Shown here: piece by piece, positions 25,685 to 34,595 of the stretch
Layout of the letters: the number at the start of each line of letters is the position of its first letter
Numbering within the stretch: position 1 is the first letter of the stretch
From: Bacteroidales bacterium
GTDB lineage: Bacteria > Bacteroidota > Bacteroidia > Bacteroidales > VadinHA17
Direction: 5' to 3'
Length of the DNA stretch: 64,000 nt
Assembly (NCBI GenBank): GCA_025454795.1
Contig: JALONT010000002.1
Coordinates: 1 to 64,000, forward strand
The notes under the pieces: model-generated
The model's input: the letters and a program-made list of their open reading frames with translations, nothing else
Told to the model about the DNA's origin: nothing
The model's database searches: none
Position numbers and translations under genes: made by a program

Positions 25685-26240
25685 CAGAAGAATAGCTGCT
25701 CTTCAATTTCCCCAGTTTATTGAGTTTATCTCTTAAAACCGCTTTTGCCCTGCTATATTGCGATTTCGACGTGTTTGTATCGATTCCGAGCATCTCAGCA
25801 ATCTCCTTATGTTTATATCCTTCAACAGCATAAAGGTTGAATACCATTCTGTAACCGGCAGGCAGCTCATTCATCACTTTGTGTAGCTCATCAGCTGTAA
25901 AAAAGTCCTCCTCAAAGCTTGAAACTCCTGTTTCTGCAGACACAAATTCCTCAATTTCAACATGATACCTGAATTTCAGGTTTTTATGATAATGAGTTAT
26001 TGCCGTATTGACTGCAACCTTTCTCAACCATCCTATAAAAGAACCTGTTCCTGAGAAATCTTCTATATTGAAAAAGATCTTTAGAAAACTCTCCTGTAAA
26101 ATATCCTCCGCCTCTGCCTTATCAGTAGCATACCTGAGACAAATACCCAGAAGAAAACGCGAATATCTGTCGTAGAGCAGTTGCTGCGCTTTTCTCTCAT
26201 GCTTCGCGCATCCTTCTATTATTTGCTGGTCGCTCATCAT
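25674..26240 (-). CDS. ECF RNA polymerase sigma factor
   Basis: A 188-residue sigma-70 family protein with region 2 (ILQESFLKIFFNIEDF, then GWLRKVAVNTAITHYHK) and region 4 (LPAGYRMVFNLYAVEGYKHKEIAEMLG) and no region 3, so an ECF type. It directs RNA polymerase to specific promoters in response to an external signal. Its stop codon lies inside the start of the PKD/CHU_C protein gene, so the two are translated together and likely form a sigma/anti-sigma pair. PorP/SprF is the next gene downstream. The regulon is unknown; T9SS genes are an obvious guess. Confidence 0.93.
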   Translation of the reverse strand: MMSDQQIIEGCAKHERKAQQLLYDRYSRFLLGICLRYATDKAEAEDILQESFLKIFFNIEDFSGTGSFIGWLRKVAVNTAITHYHKNLKFRYHVEIEEFVSAETGVSSFEEDFFTADELHKVMNELPAGYRMVFNLYAVEGYKHKEIAEMLGIDTNTSKSQYSRAKAVLRDKLNKLGKLKSSYSSGDK

Positions 26241-26430
26241 ATAAAGAGGCCATTTTTAAGACAGTGTAATAAAAAAAATGGTTGCACTATCTGGAAAATT
26301 AATTCAAATTAAATAATTTCATCTTTGAAAACACCTTTTATCAATGACAAAGGTCATTAAAAAATGAATCAGGATCAGTTTTATTAGCGTTTTATTTAAG
26401 ATTGTATTTTTCACTATTTATCATTCGAAT

Positions 26431-27342
26431 ATGTTCAACAAATTCATTGCAGCAATATTGCCTTATTTCCCGAAGAAATTTATCTGGATATTTTCACGGG
26501 TTTATATTTCCGGGGAAACGATTGATGACGCAATCCGTGTATCAAAGGACCTTAACCGCAATAAGATCAAAGTAACACTCGACGTACTTGGCGAATTCAT
26601 TAAAAACCTTGAAGAAGCCGAAACTAATAAGAAGGAATACCTTGACACCATTGACATTACGTATAAAAACGGTATTGACGGAAATTTCTCCGTTAAGCCT
26701 ACAAGTTTCGGACTCCTCATTGATAAGGATATCTGTCACCGGCATATCAGGGAGATAGTAGCTAAGGCTGCTTCCTATAAGGGATTTATCAGGATCGATA
26801 TGGAGGATTCTCCGTGCACCGACCTGGAAATTGAACTCTTCCGAAAGCTTAAGGTTGAGTTCCCTGCGAATGTGGGGCTGGTAATCCAGGCATATCTTAA
26901 AAGAACCATGAATGATATTAAAGGACTAGCTGATCTGAACAGTGAAGCTGTACCTTTAAGTTTCAGACTTTGTAAAGGTATTTATGTTGAATCCGAAACA
27001 ATAGCTTACAAAAAATATGAAGAGATCAATCAGCATTTCCTTGAGGATCTTGAATTTATATTGAAAAACAAGATACATGTGGGTATTGCCACCCATGACA
27101 AAGCCCTTATTGATGGTGCATATAAATTGCTTGAAAAATATAATGTCCCGAAGCATCTTTATGAATTCCAGATGCTTTATGGTGTTACCCCTAAGCTTCG
27201 GGAAAACATAGTAAATGACGGACATTTAATGAGGGTTTATGTTCCGTTCGGTGAAAAATGGATTTCCTATTCAACCCGTCGCCTGAAGGAAAACCCAAAG
27301 ATGGTAAGCCATATTATAAAGGCGATCTTTGTTAAGGGGTAG
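26431..27342 (+). CDS. Proline dehydrogenase
   Basis: Flavoenzyme (303 residues) that oxidises proline to pyrroline-5-carboxylate, a single-domain form without the P5C dehydrogenase part of PutA. The TIM-barrel landmarks are visible: SVKPTSFGLLID, FIRIDMEDS, VIQAYLKRT, FRLCKGIYVES, GIATHDKALID, EFQMLYGV and RVYVPFGEKWISYSTRRLKEN. The last motif binds the proline carboxylate with its two arginines. No P5C dehydrogenase lies beside it. The electron acceptor is probably menaquinone, in keeping with mqn genes nearby. The gene stands alone, divergent from the sigma factor across 190 bases. Confidence 0.94.
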   Translation: MFNKFIAAILPYFPKKFIWIFSRVYISGETIDDAIRVSKDLNRNKIKVTLDVLGEFIKNLEEAETNKKEYLDTIDITYKNGIDGNFSVKPTSFGLLIDKDICHRHIREIVAKAASYKGFIRIDMEDSPCTDLEIELFRKLKVEFPANVGLVIQAYLKRTMNDIKGLADLNSEAVPLSFRLCKGIYVESETIAYKKYEEINQHFLEDLEFILKNKIHVGIATHDKALIDGAYKLLEKYNVPKHLYEFQMLYGVTPKLRENIVNDGHLMRVYVPFGEKWISYSTRRLKENPKMVSHIIKAIFVKG

Positions 27343-27392
27343 GTAGTAATTGGCGACAGGAGACAGGCAACAGGGTGCCCTGTTAAACTTTT

Positions 27393-28112
27393 TTATCTCC
27401 CCTGTTTCAACTTTTCCAGGAATTTCCTATGTATCTGATTCACCTCTTGCTCCGTCAGATGCGGTTGCAGCGGTTCCGGTTTACCGGGTAAACCATTCAT
27501 CAGCATATATGCAGCAGGAACAAGTAACAATGGGCTTATACCGACAATCCTGTCTGACGGAATCTGTCCCTTTGAATATGCATCATTTCGCTGCTGCTGA
27601 CGAATGATTTCATAATTAACTGAAGGATCACCAGTCTTATTCGATGTCATGCGTCCCTGGTAAGCAGAGACTGCCATGTTGTATTTTGCATATTCCACAT
27701 CAGTACTTGCTTCTGCCCTGGGTCTCAGAAGGTCTGATTTCAGGTTCGTCAGTCTCGGTACAATAATTACCTCCCCAATTGACACTGTATCTGCATGCAG
27801 ATAAATTCCGGCAATAAATTCTTTACCCGCAAGGGTATCGCTGACAAAGAGCATAGCTGATTTGTAACCCAGCCTGCTGAAAACAACAGTATCACTCCTG
27901 TTGACATAAAGTGCGAACTTGCCTTCACCATTGCTGACTGATGCAAAAGATCTGTTTATAATTACCTGGGACCCTGCTAACGGGGATTCGGTTTTTGCAT
28001 CCATAACCAATCCATGAAAAAGGATCATACCTCCTTTTCTTACTGATCCCTGGCTAAAACCATGGCAGGTCAAAATAAAAAGTGCAAGTAATATAACAAA
28101 CCACCTTTTCAT
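27393..28112 (-). CDS. Secreted protein with carboxypeptidase-regulatory-like domain
   Basis: A 239-residue exported protein. The signal peptide runs to about residue 20 (KRWFVILLALF...GFSQ). Residues about 30-110 form a CarboxypepD_reg-like beta-sandwich (LFHGLVMDAKTESPLAGSQV, NGEGKFALYVNRSDTVVFSRLGY), the module found at the start of many Bacteroidota surface proteins and TonB receptors. The remainder is helical and without a recognised motif. The first codon is the ATG at 28112. It follows the nitroreductase gene by 13 bases and could be in one operon with it and the peptidase upstream. Function unknown. Confidence 0.8.
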   Translation of the reverse strand: MKRWFVILLALFILTCHGFSQGSVRKGGMILFHGLVMDAKTESPLAGSQVIINRSFASVSNGEGKFALYVNRSDTVVFSRLGYKSAMLFVSDTLAGKEFIAGIYLHADTVSIGEVIIVPRLTNLKSDLLRPRAEASTDVEYAKYNMAVSAYQGRMTSNKTGDPSVNYEIIRQQQRNDAYSKGQIPSDRIVGISPLLLVPAAYMLMNGLPGKPEPLQPHLTEQEVNQIHRKFLEKLKQGR

Positions 28113-28125
28113 CACAGGAACAAAA

Positions 28126-28707
28126 TTACAATTTGATTATCAAATCTCCGAGAGGTCTTTTAGGTACATGATGGTTCTGTTCATTGTCTCTCCAGTACTT
28201 AATATCACCATCTTTGATATCATCAATTATGACTTTCTCGATCGGCTTACCCAGAGCGAGAATAAGAAGAATCTCAAACTTTTCCGGTATTAACAGTTCG
28301 TTCCGGAGCATCTCTCTCCTGATGGAAGCAATCATACAGCCACCCAGTCCGGCTTCTGTGGCTCCAAGCATCATACTCTGTGCTGCAATACCATGATCTA
28401 CTCCAAATCCTTCAGCAATTGATTTATCACCGAGTATTATAATATAAGCTGTCGGTCGTTCACCGGTACTGGGTCCGCCCCACTCTTTAAGGTAGGCAGC
28501 CCATACAACAGATGGAAAAACCCTTGCGCAATTCTCAGGAGAATTGTACAGCAGGAACTTTAACGGCTGACGGTTTGCACCGGAAGCCGACAGCCTAGCC
28601 AGATCAACCAGATCTTCCAGTGTCCTGTATTCGATACGGTATGACTCATCGAACCGTCGGTAGGAACGTGTCTTAAGAACAAGATCTTTTAGTTTCATCT
28701 TATCCAT
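28126..28707 (-). CDS. Nitroreductase-family protein
   Basis: A 193-residue FMN-dependent oxidoreductase of the nitroreductase superfamily. SYRRFDESY near the N-terminus corresponds to the RRS/RRxF phosphate-binding loop, ARLSASGANRQPLKFLL is the characteristic SxxNxQP-type motif, and GLGGCMIASIRREML with LALGKP marks the C-terminal part. It sits between an M28 peptidase gene and a secreted protein gene with 13-15 base gaps. The natural substrate cannot be inferred. Confidence 0.88.
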   Translation of the reverse strand: MDKMKLKDLVLKTRSYRRFDESYRIEYRTLEDLVDLARLSASGANRQPLKFLLYNSPENCARVFPSVVWAAYLKEWGGPSTGERPTAYIIILGDKSIAEGFGVDHGIAAQSMMLGATEAGLGGCMIASIRREMLRNELLIPEKFEILLILALGKPIEKVIIDDIKDGDIKYWRDNEQNHHVPKRPLGDLIIKL

Positions 28708-28722
28708 TTATTAGTTTAGTTC

Positions 28723-30255
28723 TTATTTCTTGTCTGCATCCTCTGCGTACAATCCCTTCCTGGAAAGAAGATGATCAAGATTCGCAATACCATAGACAAC
28801 GACAGCTGTTACAATGGAAGTATGGTCCTGGTATTCGGGTACGCTTTTATTATACATGTCATTTTCTGTGTGCCAGATCTCATTGTATTTGAAGTCATTT
28901 CCTTTAAGATCAGCTTCATCCAAAGCGAGAGCAGGTACCCCGTTCATTGCGAAGTAAGCATGGTCAGTACCACCAGCAATGACAGGTTTTGGTCGTGGTG
29001 GACTGGTATTTTTATTCAGCTTGAATTGAAAATCCGGATTTATACTGTTGACAGGTTTGCAGACCTTTTCAAAATCTTCATACATGGCTTCAGGAACTGT
29101 AATTCCTGTAGCTACCGTTGAACTGGCATCCCGGTTCATGTAATTAGAGATTTTTGGAAGCTTATCTTTATTGGTTTCCACCCAATGTTTTGAACCATAT
29201 AGACCGAACTCCTCTCCTGCCCACAGACAGACCAGGATAGTGCGTTTTGGCTTGCCACCGGCAGCCATGATAAGACGCGCTGCTTCCATTGTTGAAGTCA
29301 CACCCGAACCGTCATCAATACCACCGGATGCCACGTCGAAAGCATCAAGATGACCACCCATCATTACGTATTCATTTGGGTATTCAGTACCTCGAATAAC
29401 CCCTATTACATTATGATAAGGCACCGGGCCTGGTTTAAAGTGGTTTCTGATATCGAATTCAAGGAGCAAAAAACGTCGTTCCTCAGCCATTTTCCTGATG
29501 AGTGAATACTGTGTCTCATCTAGCTTTATGTCGCACACAGTTGGCAATGTCTCGAATGTCATCTTTTCGAGGTTCTTCCTGTCATAAAGCGCCACGATCG
29601 GAACTTCAGACGACTGGATAACACCAAGAATACCTGCTTCGCGCATCTGGCGGAAAAAAAGAGCAGGTTCCTCCTTCAGCGGTATAAGTTCCTTCTGAGG
29701 TTTATCACGACGGGTGAAATTCTCTCTCCTGATCTCATGATTAAGCTTTGCTATTGAATCATTTTGAGCAATGATCTTTTCCCTTGCTGAATCAGATTTG
29801 AGAGAAAAATCTATCGGCCATCCGTTATTTTTACCTCCAATCAGCACCCATGCTCCTTTCAGAGCACCTTTCATACGGTCGAATTCCTCCCGGCTCTTCG
29901 GTTCAATGAGAACACGACCACGTTGAACCCCTTTAGTACCTGATGTATATGAAGGAGTTGCAAAATGAAGGACCATACCGTTCTCTGAAAGAAGACGGCC
30001 AAACCATGGTCCGCGGTTGAAACCAACAGGTACGGTGCCGGCTTCATCCATTATCACCTCCATCCCCCATTTTTTGAACTCCGAAGCGCACCATAATGCT
30101 GCATTTTCATAAGCATCAGAACCCACGAGACGGCCACCAAAGCGGTTTGTAAGAACATCGAGATGGTGCATTGTACGATTATCACTCTTACCGAGCTCGA
30201 TAATACGGTCAACGATGGCACCCTGCTGGGCCATAAGGTTGACAGAAATGGTCAT
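28723..30255 (-). CDS. M28-family zinc peptidase with PA-type insert
   Basis: Exported aminopeptidase or carboxypeptidase of family M28, 510 residues from the ATG at 30255. The zinc ligand motifs are visible: GGHLDAFDVASGGIDDGSG (His and Asp), WAGEEFG (Glu-Glu) and GGTDHAYFAMNG (His). A long insert before the catalytic domain (about residues 95-260) looks like a protease-associated region. From this ATG only a truncated signal peptide remains (MTISVNLMAQQ). The frame is open upstream with INKKGLHTLVLMTISV, a complete signal peptide, which would need an ATT or ATC start near 30288-30294. Confidence 0.9.
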   Translation of the reverse strand: MTISVNLMAQQGAIVDRIIELGKSDNRTMHHLDVLTNRFGGRLVGSDAYENAALWCASEFKKWGMEVIMDEAGTVPVGFNRGPWFGRLLSENGMVLHFATPSYTSGTKGVQRGRVLIEPKSREEFDRMKGALKGAWVLIGGKNNGWPIDFSLKSDSAREKIIAQNDSIAKLNHEIRRENFTRRDKPQKELIPLKEEPALFFRQMREAGILGVIQSSEVPIVALYDRKNLEKMTFETLPTVCDIKLDETQYSLIRKMAEERRFLLLEFDIRNHFKPGPVPYHNVIGVIRGTEYPNEYVMMGGHLDAFDVASGGIDDGSGVTSTMEAARLIMAAGGKPKRTILVCLWAGEEFGLYGSKHWVETNKDKLPKISNYMNRDASSTVATGITVPEAMYEDFEKVCKPVNSINPDFQFKLNKNTSPPRPKPVIAGGTDHAYFAMNGVPALALDEADLKGNDFKYNEIWHTENDMYNKSVPEYQDHTSIVTAVVVYGIANLDHLLSRKGLYAEDADKK

Positions 30256-30346
30256 GAGGACCAGTGTATGTAAACCTTTTTTGTTAATGATAATAAATCT
30301 AATTAGAAAGTAATAGGATCACCAAATTAAGTATTTTTTGCCAAAC

Positions 30347-31183
30347 CTAATGTGAATTAAGAAATATCTGCCCCGGCATTGGAGGAATTATTCCCCTTCC
30401 GCCTGCTATTCTGTACAGCTCATTAATGGCTCTTTTGCCTCCTTTCCCAAGATTCAGAGTAAACTTATTGACATACAACTTGATGTGACGATTCATCACC
30501 GTTTTCTCCATCTCCTTTGCATTCGTAACAACAAAATCATATGATGCCAGCGAATCGTGATATGCATATTCCAGGCTTCTTCTGATTATCCGGTTAACTT
30601 TTAAGGCTGTCTCTTCAGGAATTCGTCTGTTTATCACAATTGTGCCGAGAGGTATTGGAAAGCCTGTAAGCTTCTCCCAGTATTCACCCATGTCAGCTAT
30701 CTTCTTAAGCCCTTTTTTAGCGTAGGTGAAACGGGTTTCGTGGATTATAAGACCTGCATCGACCTCATCATGGAGAAGTGCTCTCTCGATATCGGAGAAA
30801 TGATACTCCGTCTTATTCAAAGCATCAGGCCATGCAATGCTAAAAAGCATGTTGGCAGTAGTATATTTTCCAGGGATTGCAATACTGGCATCCTTCAGCA
30901 TCGAAGGATTTGATATTTTTTTGCTTATCAGCAACGGACCATTTCTGTGTCCAAGAGCACTTCCTGAATCGAGGATCAGATAATTCTGAGCTGCAAACGC
31001 ATATGCGTAAAAGCTCATTTTTGTAATATCCGGTTCGCCGGTGAATGCTTTCCTGTTAAGCTCTTCAACATCAGCAAGATAATATTCAAACTCAAGTCCC
31101 TCGGTATCAATTCTGCCATGCACCATCGCATCAAAAATGAAGGTGTCGTTCGGGCACGGCGAGAATCCCAGTGTCAGTTTCAT
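30347..31183 (-). CDS. mqnD: 1,4-dihydroxy-6-naphthoate synthase MqnD
   Basis: Final naphthoate-forming step of the futalosine pathway to menaquinone. The 278-residue periplasmic-binding-protein-like enzyme begins MKLTLGFSPCPNDTFIF, with the conserved SPCPNDT, and has ITKMSFYAYA and GLIIHETRFTY further on. I chose ATG at 31183 over the TTG at 31195 because it matches the family N-terminus and gives a four-base gap from mqnB. Pairing with mqnB supports the assignment. mqnA, mqnC and mqnE are not in the window. Confidence 0.93.
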   Translation of the reverse strand: MKLTLGFSPCPNDTFIFDAMVHGRIDTEGLEFEYYLADVEELNRKAFTGEPDITKMSFYAYAFAAQNYLILDSGSALGHRNGPLLISKKISNPSMLKDASIAIPGKYTTANMLFSIAWPDALNKTEYHFSDIERALLHDEVDAGLIIHETRFTYAKKGLKKIADMGEYWEKLTGFPIPLGTIVINRRIPEETALKVNRIIRRSLEYAYHDSLASYDFVVTNAKEMEKTVMNRHIKLYVNKFTLNLGKGGKRAINELYRIAGGRGIIPPMPGQIFLNSH

Positions 31184-31187
31184 CTTC

Positions 31188-31892
31188 TCAATCAAGAGTT
31201 AAAATAAATTCTCTGAGCTTTTCTGACAGGCTGTTAAGGGCAAGCGGGATATCCCACTTGTCTTTGTCGCGGGGTTCAACCCTGTTGGAGATTGACCTCA
31301 TTGCCAGAAAAGGTATTTTTTCCCCGCTGCAAATATAGAAAAAAGTTGCACCCTCCATTGTTTCAATATCGGGATTATACTTTCTTAACAGCTTTCCGAT
31401 GGTCTCAGCTGAACCTGAGGCTGTATTTACGGTGATTGCATTTACCTGTTTTAAATGCTTCAGATTCAATTCAATATATTTATTTTCCGTTCTTATTTTA
31501 CCTGCTTTGAATGGGAACCTGTCAGGATCCTCCAGTCCGGCTTCAGCAAGTGTGATAAACTCATTCCTGGTTTCGATTCCTGAATCGGCAAAACAGTCCG
31601 AGACAGGAAGCACAACTTCGCCGATCTTAATATCTTCCCGGTAGCTGCCGGCTATACCTATATTAATTACAAGGTCAGGCTTTTGATTTACTGAGAACCA
31701 TTTTGCCATAACCCATGAGGTTGAAACCGATCCTACTCCGGTTACCAGAAGAGTGATCTCGCATCTGCCCAGTATAAATCCTTCTGAAGAAGATCTTATT
31801 CCGGGAATCCTCTTAAATGCATCAGCCTCAGCCCCAGTTGCTGCAACAAGTAATATCTTGGTATACAAGTTGTTATGTTTGCCAGAATTCAT
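31188..31892 (-). CDS. mqnB: Futalosine hydrolase MqnB
   Basis: Nucleosidase of 234 residues that removes hypoxanthine from futalosine. It has the purine phosphorylase/nucleosidase fold: LLVAATGAEADAF at the N-terminus, LVTGVGSVSTSWVMAK, VINIGIAGSYRED, and ETMEGATFFYICSGEKIPFLAMRSISN, where MEGA binds the ribose. MTA/SAH nucleosidase is the close alternative, but the next gene is mqnD with a four-base gap. It is divergent from queD across about 165 bases. Confidence 0.91.
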   Translation of the reverse strand: MNSGKHNNLYTKILLVAATGAEADAFKRIPGIRSSSEGFILGRCEITLLVTGVGSVSTSWVMAKWFSVNQKPDLVINIGIAGSYREDIKIGEVVLPVSDCFADSGIETRNEFITLAEAGLEDPDRFPFKAGKIRTENKYIELNLKHLKQVNAITVNTASGSAETIGKLLRKYNPDIETMEGATFFYICSGEKIPFLAMRSISNRVEPRDKDKWDIPLALNSLSEKLREFILTLD

Positions 31893-32059
31893 CTTCCTCG
31901 ATCATCAATGCCCCCCTTCCTCCCTAAAGTTGGGTTATTCCCTTCAATATCTTAGTCTTCCTTCAGGCGGTTGGAGGGTCGGTTCATCAAATATATTGCT
32001 TTTGATCTTTAAAAAGATCAACTTTATTGGTTAATATTGTATTTAAATCGCACTTTCAT

Positions 32060-32470
32060 ATGATTTTCTTTACCCGCAGAGAAAGATTCAGTGCTGCACA
32101 CAGGATGTTCAGGCAGGACTGGACTGATGAAAAGAATTCTGAGGTTTTCGGTAAATGCTCCAATCCAAACTGGCATGGGCATAACTATGTCCTATGGGTT
32201 ACTGTTAAAGGTGAAATATCCGAGAATCATGGTTTTGTGATGAACATCAGCATTCTAAAAAAAATCATACAGGAAAGAATTATTGAAAAGATCGATCACC
32301 GTAATATTAACATAGATGTTGCCTTCATGAAAGGGAAGATTGCCACAACAGAGAATCTTACAATAGCAATATGGAATGAGCTGAAACCGGAGATAGAGAA
32401 GGCAGGGGCCAGTTTACATTGTATTAAAATTGAAGAGACAGAAAATAATTTCATAGAATACTATGGCTAA
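32060..32470 (+). CDS. queD: 6-carboxytetrahydropterin synthase / PTPS-family (QueD)
   Basis: A 136-residue pterin synthase. FSAAHRM and NWHGHNY supply the three zinc histidines, and the late [12 protein letters not shown] contains the substrate-anchoring glutamate. In bacteria most members form 6-carboxytetrahydropterin for queuosine. The frame begins earlier (32027), but the ATG at 32060 gives the proper N-terminus. The end overlaps folE by eight bases, so GTP cyclohydrolase I supplies its substrate from the same mRNA. A 6-pyruvoyl-tetrahydropterin function cannot be excluded. Confidence 0.88.
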   Translation: MIFFTRRERFSAAHRMFRQDWTDEKNSEVFGKCSNPNWHGHNYVLWVTVKGEISENHGFVMNISILKKIIQERIIEKIDHRNINIDVAFMKGKIATTENLTIAIWNELKPEIEKAGASLHCIKIEETENNFIEYYG

Positions 32471-33110
32471 GAGAATTGAAAAAATCAATGACGGATCGGG
32501 AATGACCGATGATGGATACAATAAGATTGAGACGTGGAATGCAGATACCATCGAAGAGATGGCAAGAATGTACAGGCGGGTACTTGAACTCATAGGTGAG
32601 GATCCTGAAAGGGAGGGCTTGACCCGGACCCCGGTGAGGGTCGCTAAAGCCATGAATTATCTGACCGTGGGTTATAATATGAATCCTCATGAGATACTGA
32701 ATTCCGCAATGTTTAAGGAGGAATACCGTCAGATGGTGATTGTTAAAGATATCGATCTCTATTCCATGTGCGAGCATCACATGCTCCCCTTTTTCGGAAA
32801 AGCTCATGTAGCATATATTCCCGATGGATATATTACCGGGCTTAGTAAGATAGCACGTGTTGTTGAGGCATATTCAAGAAGGCTGCAGGTACAGGAAAGA
32901 CTAACCACACAAATCAGGAATTGCATCCAGGATACTCTTAAACCGTTGGGTGTTGCGGTAGTTATAGAGGCTCAGCATATGTGTATGCAAATCAGGGGAG
33001 TTCAGAAGCAAAACTCGGTCACCACAACTTCAGCTTTTACAGGGATCTTCCTCGAACAACTGAATACACGTGAGGAGTTTATCCATCTTATAGGATCACG
33101 ACTTCATTAA
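32463..33110 (+). CDS. folE: GTP cyclohydrolase I
   Basis: Opens GTP to dihydroneopterin triphosphate, the precursor for folate and for queuosine via QueD. Zinc ligands are in [12 protein letters not shown] and [25 protein letters not shown] and [23 protein letters not shown] are further family motifs. At 215 residues it is normal, with a polar N-terminal extension of about 25 residues. It overlaps queD by eight bases and precedes fabD by 59. Confidence 0.96.
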   Translation: MAKRIEKINDGSGMTDDGYNKIETWNADTIEEMARMYRRVLELIGEDPEREGLTRTPVRVAKAMNYLTVGYNMNPHEILNSAMFKEEYRQMVIVKDIDLYSMCEHHMLPFFGKAHVAYIPDGYITGLSKIARVVEAYSRRLQVQERLTTQIRNCIQDTLKPLGVAVVIEAQHMCMQIRGVQKQNSVTTTSAFTGIFLEQLNTREEFIHLIGSRLH

Positions 33111-33169
33111 AAAATAATTCCTATTTCTGGGCTGCGCATGGGTAAACGTGGTAACCTAAAATTATTATT

Positions 33170-34051
33170 ATGAAAGCATATGTATTCCCCGGACAGGGGG
33201 CTCAGTTTGTTGGTATGGGGAAAGACCTTTATGATAAGTCACCACTGGCAAAAGAGATGTTCGAGAAAGCAAACTCGATCCTGGGTTTCATTATTACCGA
33301 CCTGATGTTTGCAGGAACCGATGAAGATCTGAAACAAACAAGAGTAACACAACCTGCCATTTTCCTTCATTCTACAATCCTCGCTGCTGTTATGGGTGAT
33401 AATTTCAAACCCGGTATGGTGGCAGGTCATTCCCTCGGTGAATTCTCCGCGCTGGTTGCTATTAAAACTCTCTCCTTTGAAGATGGGCTGGTACTCGTTG
33501 CAAAAAGAGCAATGGCAATGCAGAAAGCCTGCGAAAAGACTCCTTCAATCATGGCTGCAATACTCGGACTAGATGATAAAATTGTCGAGGATGTCTGTTC
33601 TTCAATATCAGAAGTTGTTGTTCCGGCTAACTATAACAGCCCCGGACAAATAGTCATTTCCGGTTCAAATGAAGGCATTGAGAAAGCGATCGAGGCCCTG
33701 AAGGAGAAAGGAGCAAGAAGGGCTCTGAAACTGGCTGTTGGAGGTGCTTTCCACTCTCCGCTTATGGAGCCGGCAAGAGCCGAACTCGAAGAGGCAATAA
33801 AAGCGACTACTTTTCGCAAACCCTTATGCCCTGTATATCAGAACGTTAATGCCAAACCATCTTCTGATACTGATATGATCAGAGCAAACCTTGTACTACA
33901 ACTTTCTTCTCCGGTAAGATGGACACAGAGCGTAATGAATATGATTGCCGACGGGGCAACATCATTTACTGAAGTTGGTCCCGGCTCTGTGTTGCAGGGG
34001 CTTTTAAGGAAAGTAAATACAGATGTTATTATTTCAGGGATCGTATTTTAA
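33170..34051 (+). CDS. fabD: Malonyl-CoA:ACP transacylase
   Basis: Loads malonyl groups on acyl carrier protein for fatty acid synthesis. The catalytic serine is Ser88 in GHSLGEFSAL and the histidine is His195 in GAFHSPLM. FPGQGAQFVGMG at the N-terminus and the C-terminal FTEVGPGSVLQGLLRK complete the pattern. Length 293 is typical. No other fab gene is adjacent. A GC-rich hairpin follows the gene at 34077-34092. Confidence 0.96.
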   Translation: MKAYVFPGQGAQFVGMGKDLYDKSPLAKEMFEKANSILGFIITDLMFAGTDEDLKQTRVTQPAIFLHSTILAAVMGDNFKPGMVAGHSLGEFSALVAIKTLSFEDGLVLVAKRAMAMQKACEKTPSIMAAILGLDDKIVEDVCSSISEVVVPANYNSPGQIVISGSNEGIEKAIEALKEKGARRALKLAVGGAFHSPLMEPARAELEEAIKATTFRKPLCPVYQNVNAKPSSDTDMIRANLVLQLSSPVRWTQSVMNMIADGATSFTEVGPGSVLQGLLRKVNTDVIISGIVF

Positions 34052-34076
34052 CAAACCAGCAAATAACATCCCCCTG

Positions 34077-34092
34077 CCCCCTTCAAAGGGGG
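34077..34092. terminator. GC-rich hairpin between convergent fabD and osmC-like genes
   Basis: CCCCCT and AGGGGG pair around a four-base loop. The surrounding bases have only modest T content, so it may be a weak bidirectional terminator or a member of the CCCCCTT repeat family seen also at 14347-14373. The convergent location favours a terminator role. Confidence 0.5.
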
Positions 34093-34130
34093 AGCTATTT
34101 CCACTGTGCTATTGTGCTGCTGCTCCTCTA

Positions 34131-34535
34131 TTAAAATAACATTGTCACATTCTGGAATACAGAATCATTAAGTGACAAAGCTACCGGGCAGGTTCTGACA
34201 CAGTATTCCAGTATCTTTTTCTGCTTATCGGTATAATTTCTGCAGGTAAAATCAAATTCTATACGGATCTCTCCGATTTTTCTCGGGCTCTCTGTCATGA
34301 TCTTGGTAATTTTACACGTAGCCCCGTCAATTGAAAATCCATGCTCTTGTGCTGCTATTCCCATTATCGTAAAAATACAGCTTCCAAGTGCAGAAGCAAC
34401 CAGGTCAGTTGGAGAGAAATTCTCACCTTTACCCTTATTATCAACCGGGGCATCGGTAATTATGCTGCTGCCTGATCTGATATGAGTCATCTCTGTCCTC
34501 AGGTCTCCTTTATATACTGTTTTTGCTGTTTCCAT
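34131..34535 (-). CDS. OsmC/Ohr-family protein
   Basis: A 134-residue protein of the OsmC superfamily, thiol peroxidases that act on organic hydroperoxides. The first conserved cysteine is in ALGSCIFTIMG; the second is in CVRTCPVALSL. FSPTDLVASALGSC is the usual motif. It belongs to the general OsmC branch rather than Ohr. It stands alone, converging with fabD and 60 bases downstream of the large receiver/ATP-grasp gene. Confidence 0.88.
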   Translation of the reverse strand: METAKTVYKGDLRTEMTHIRSGSSIITDAPVDNKGKGENFSPTDLVASALGSCIFTIMGIAAQEHGFSIDGATCKITKIMTESPRKIGEIRIEFDFTCRNYTDKQKKILEYCVRTCPVALSLNDSVFQNVTMLF

Positions 34536-34595
34536 AAGTAATATTAAATTATATCTTTGCTTTTACACCTTTGCGCCATTGTGCCGTTAAGCCCC

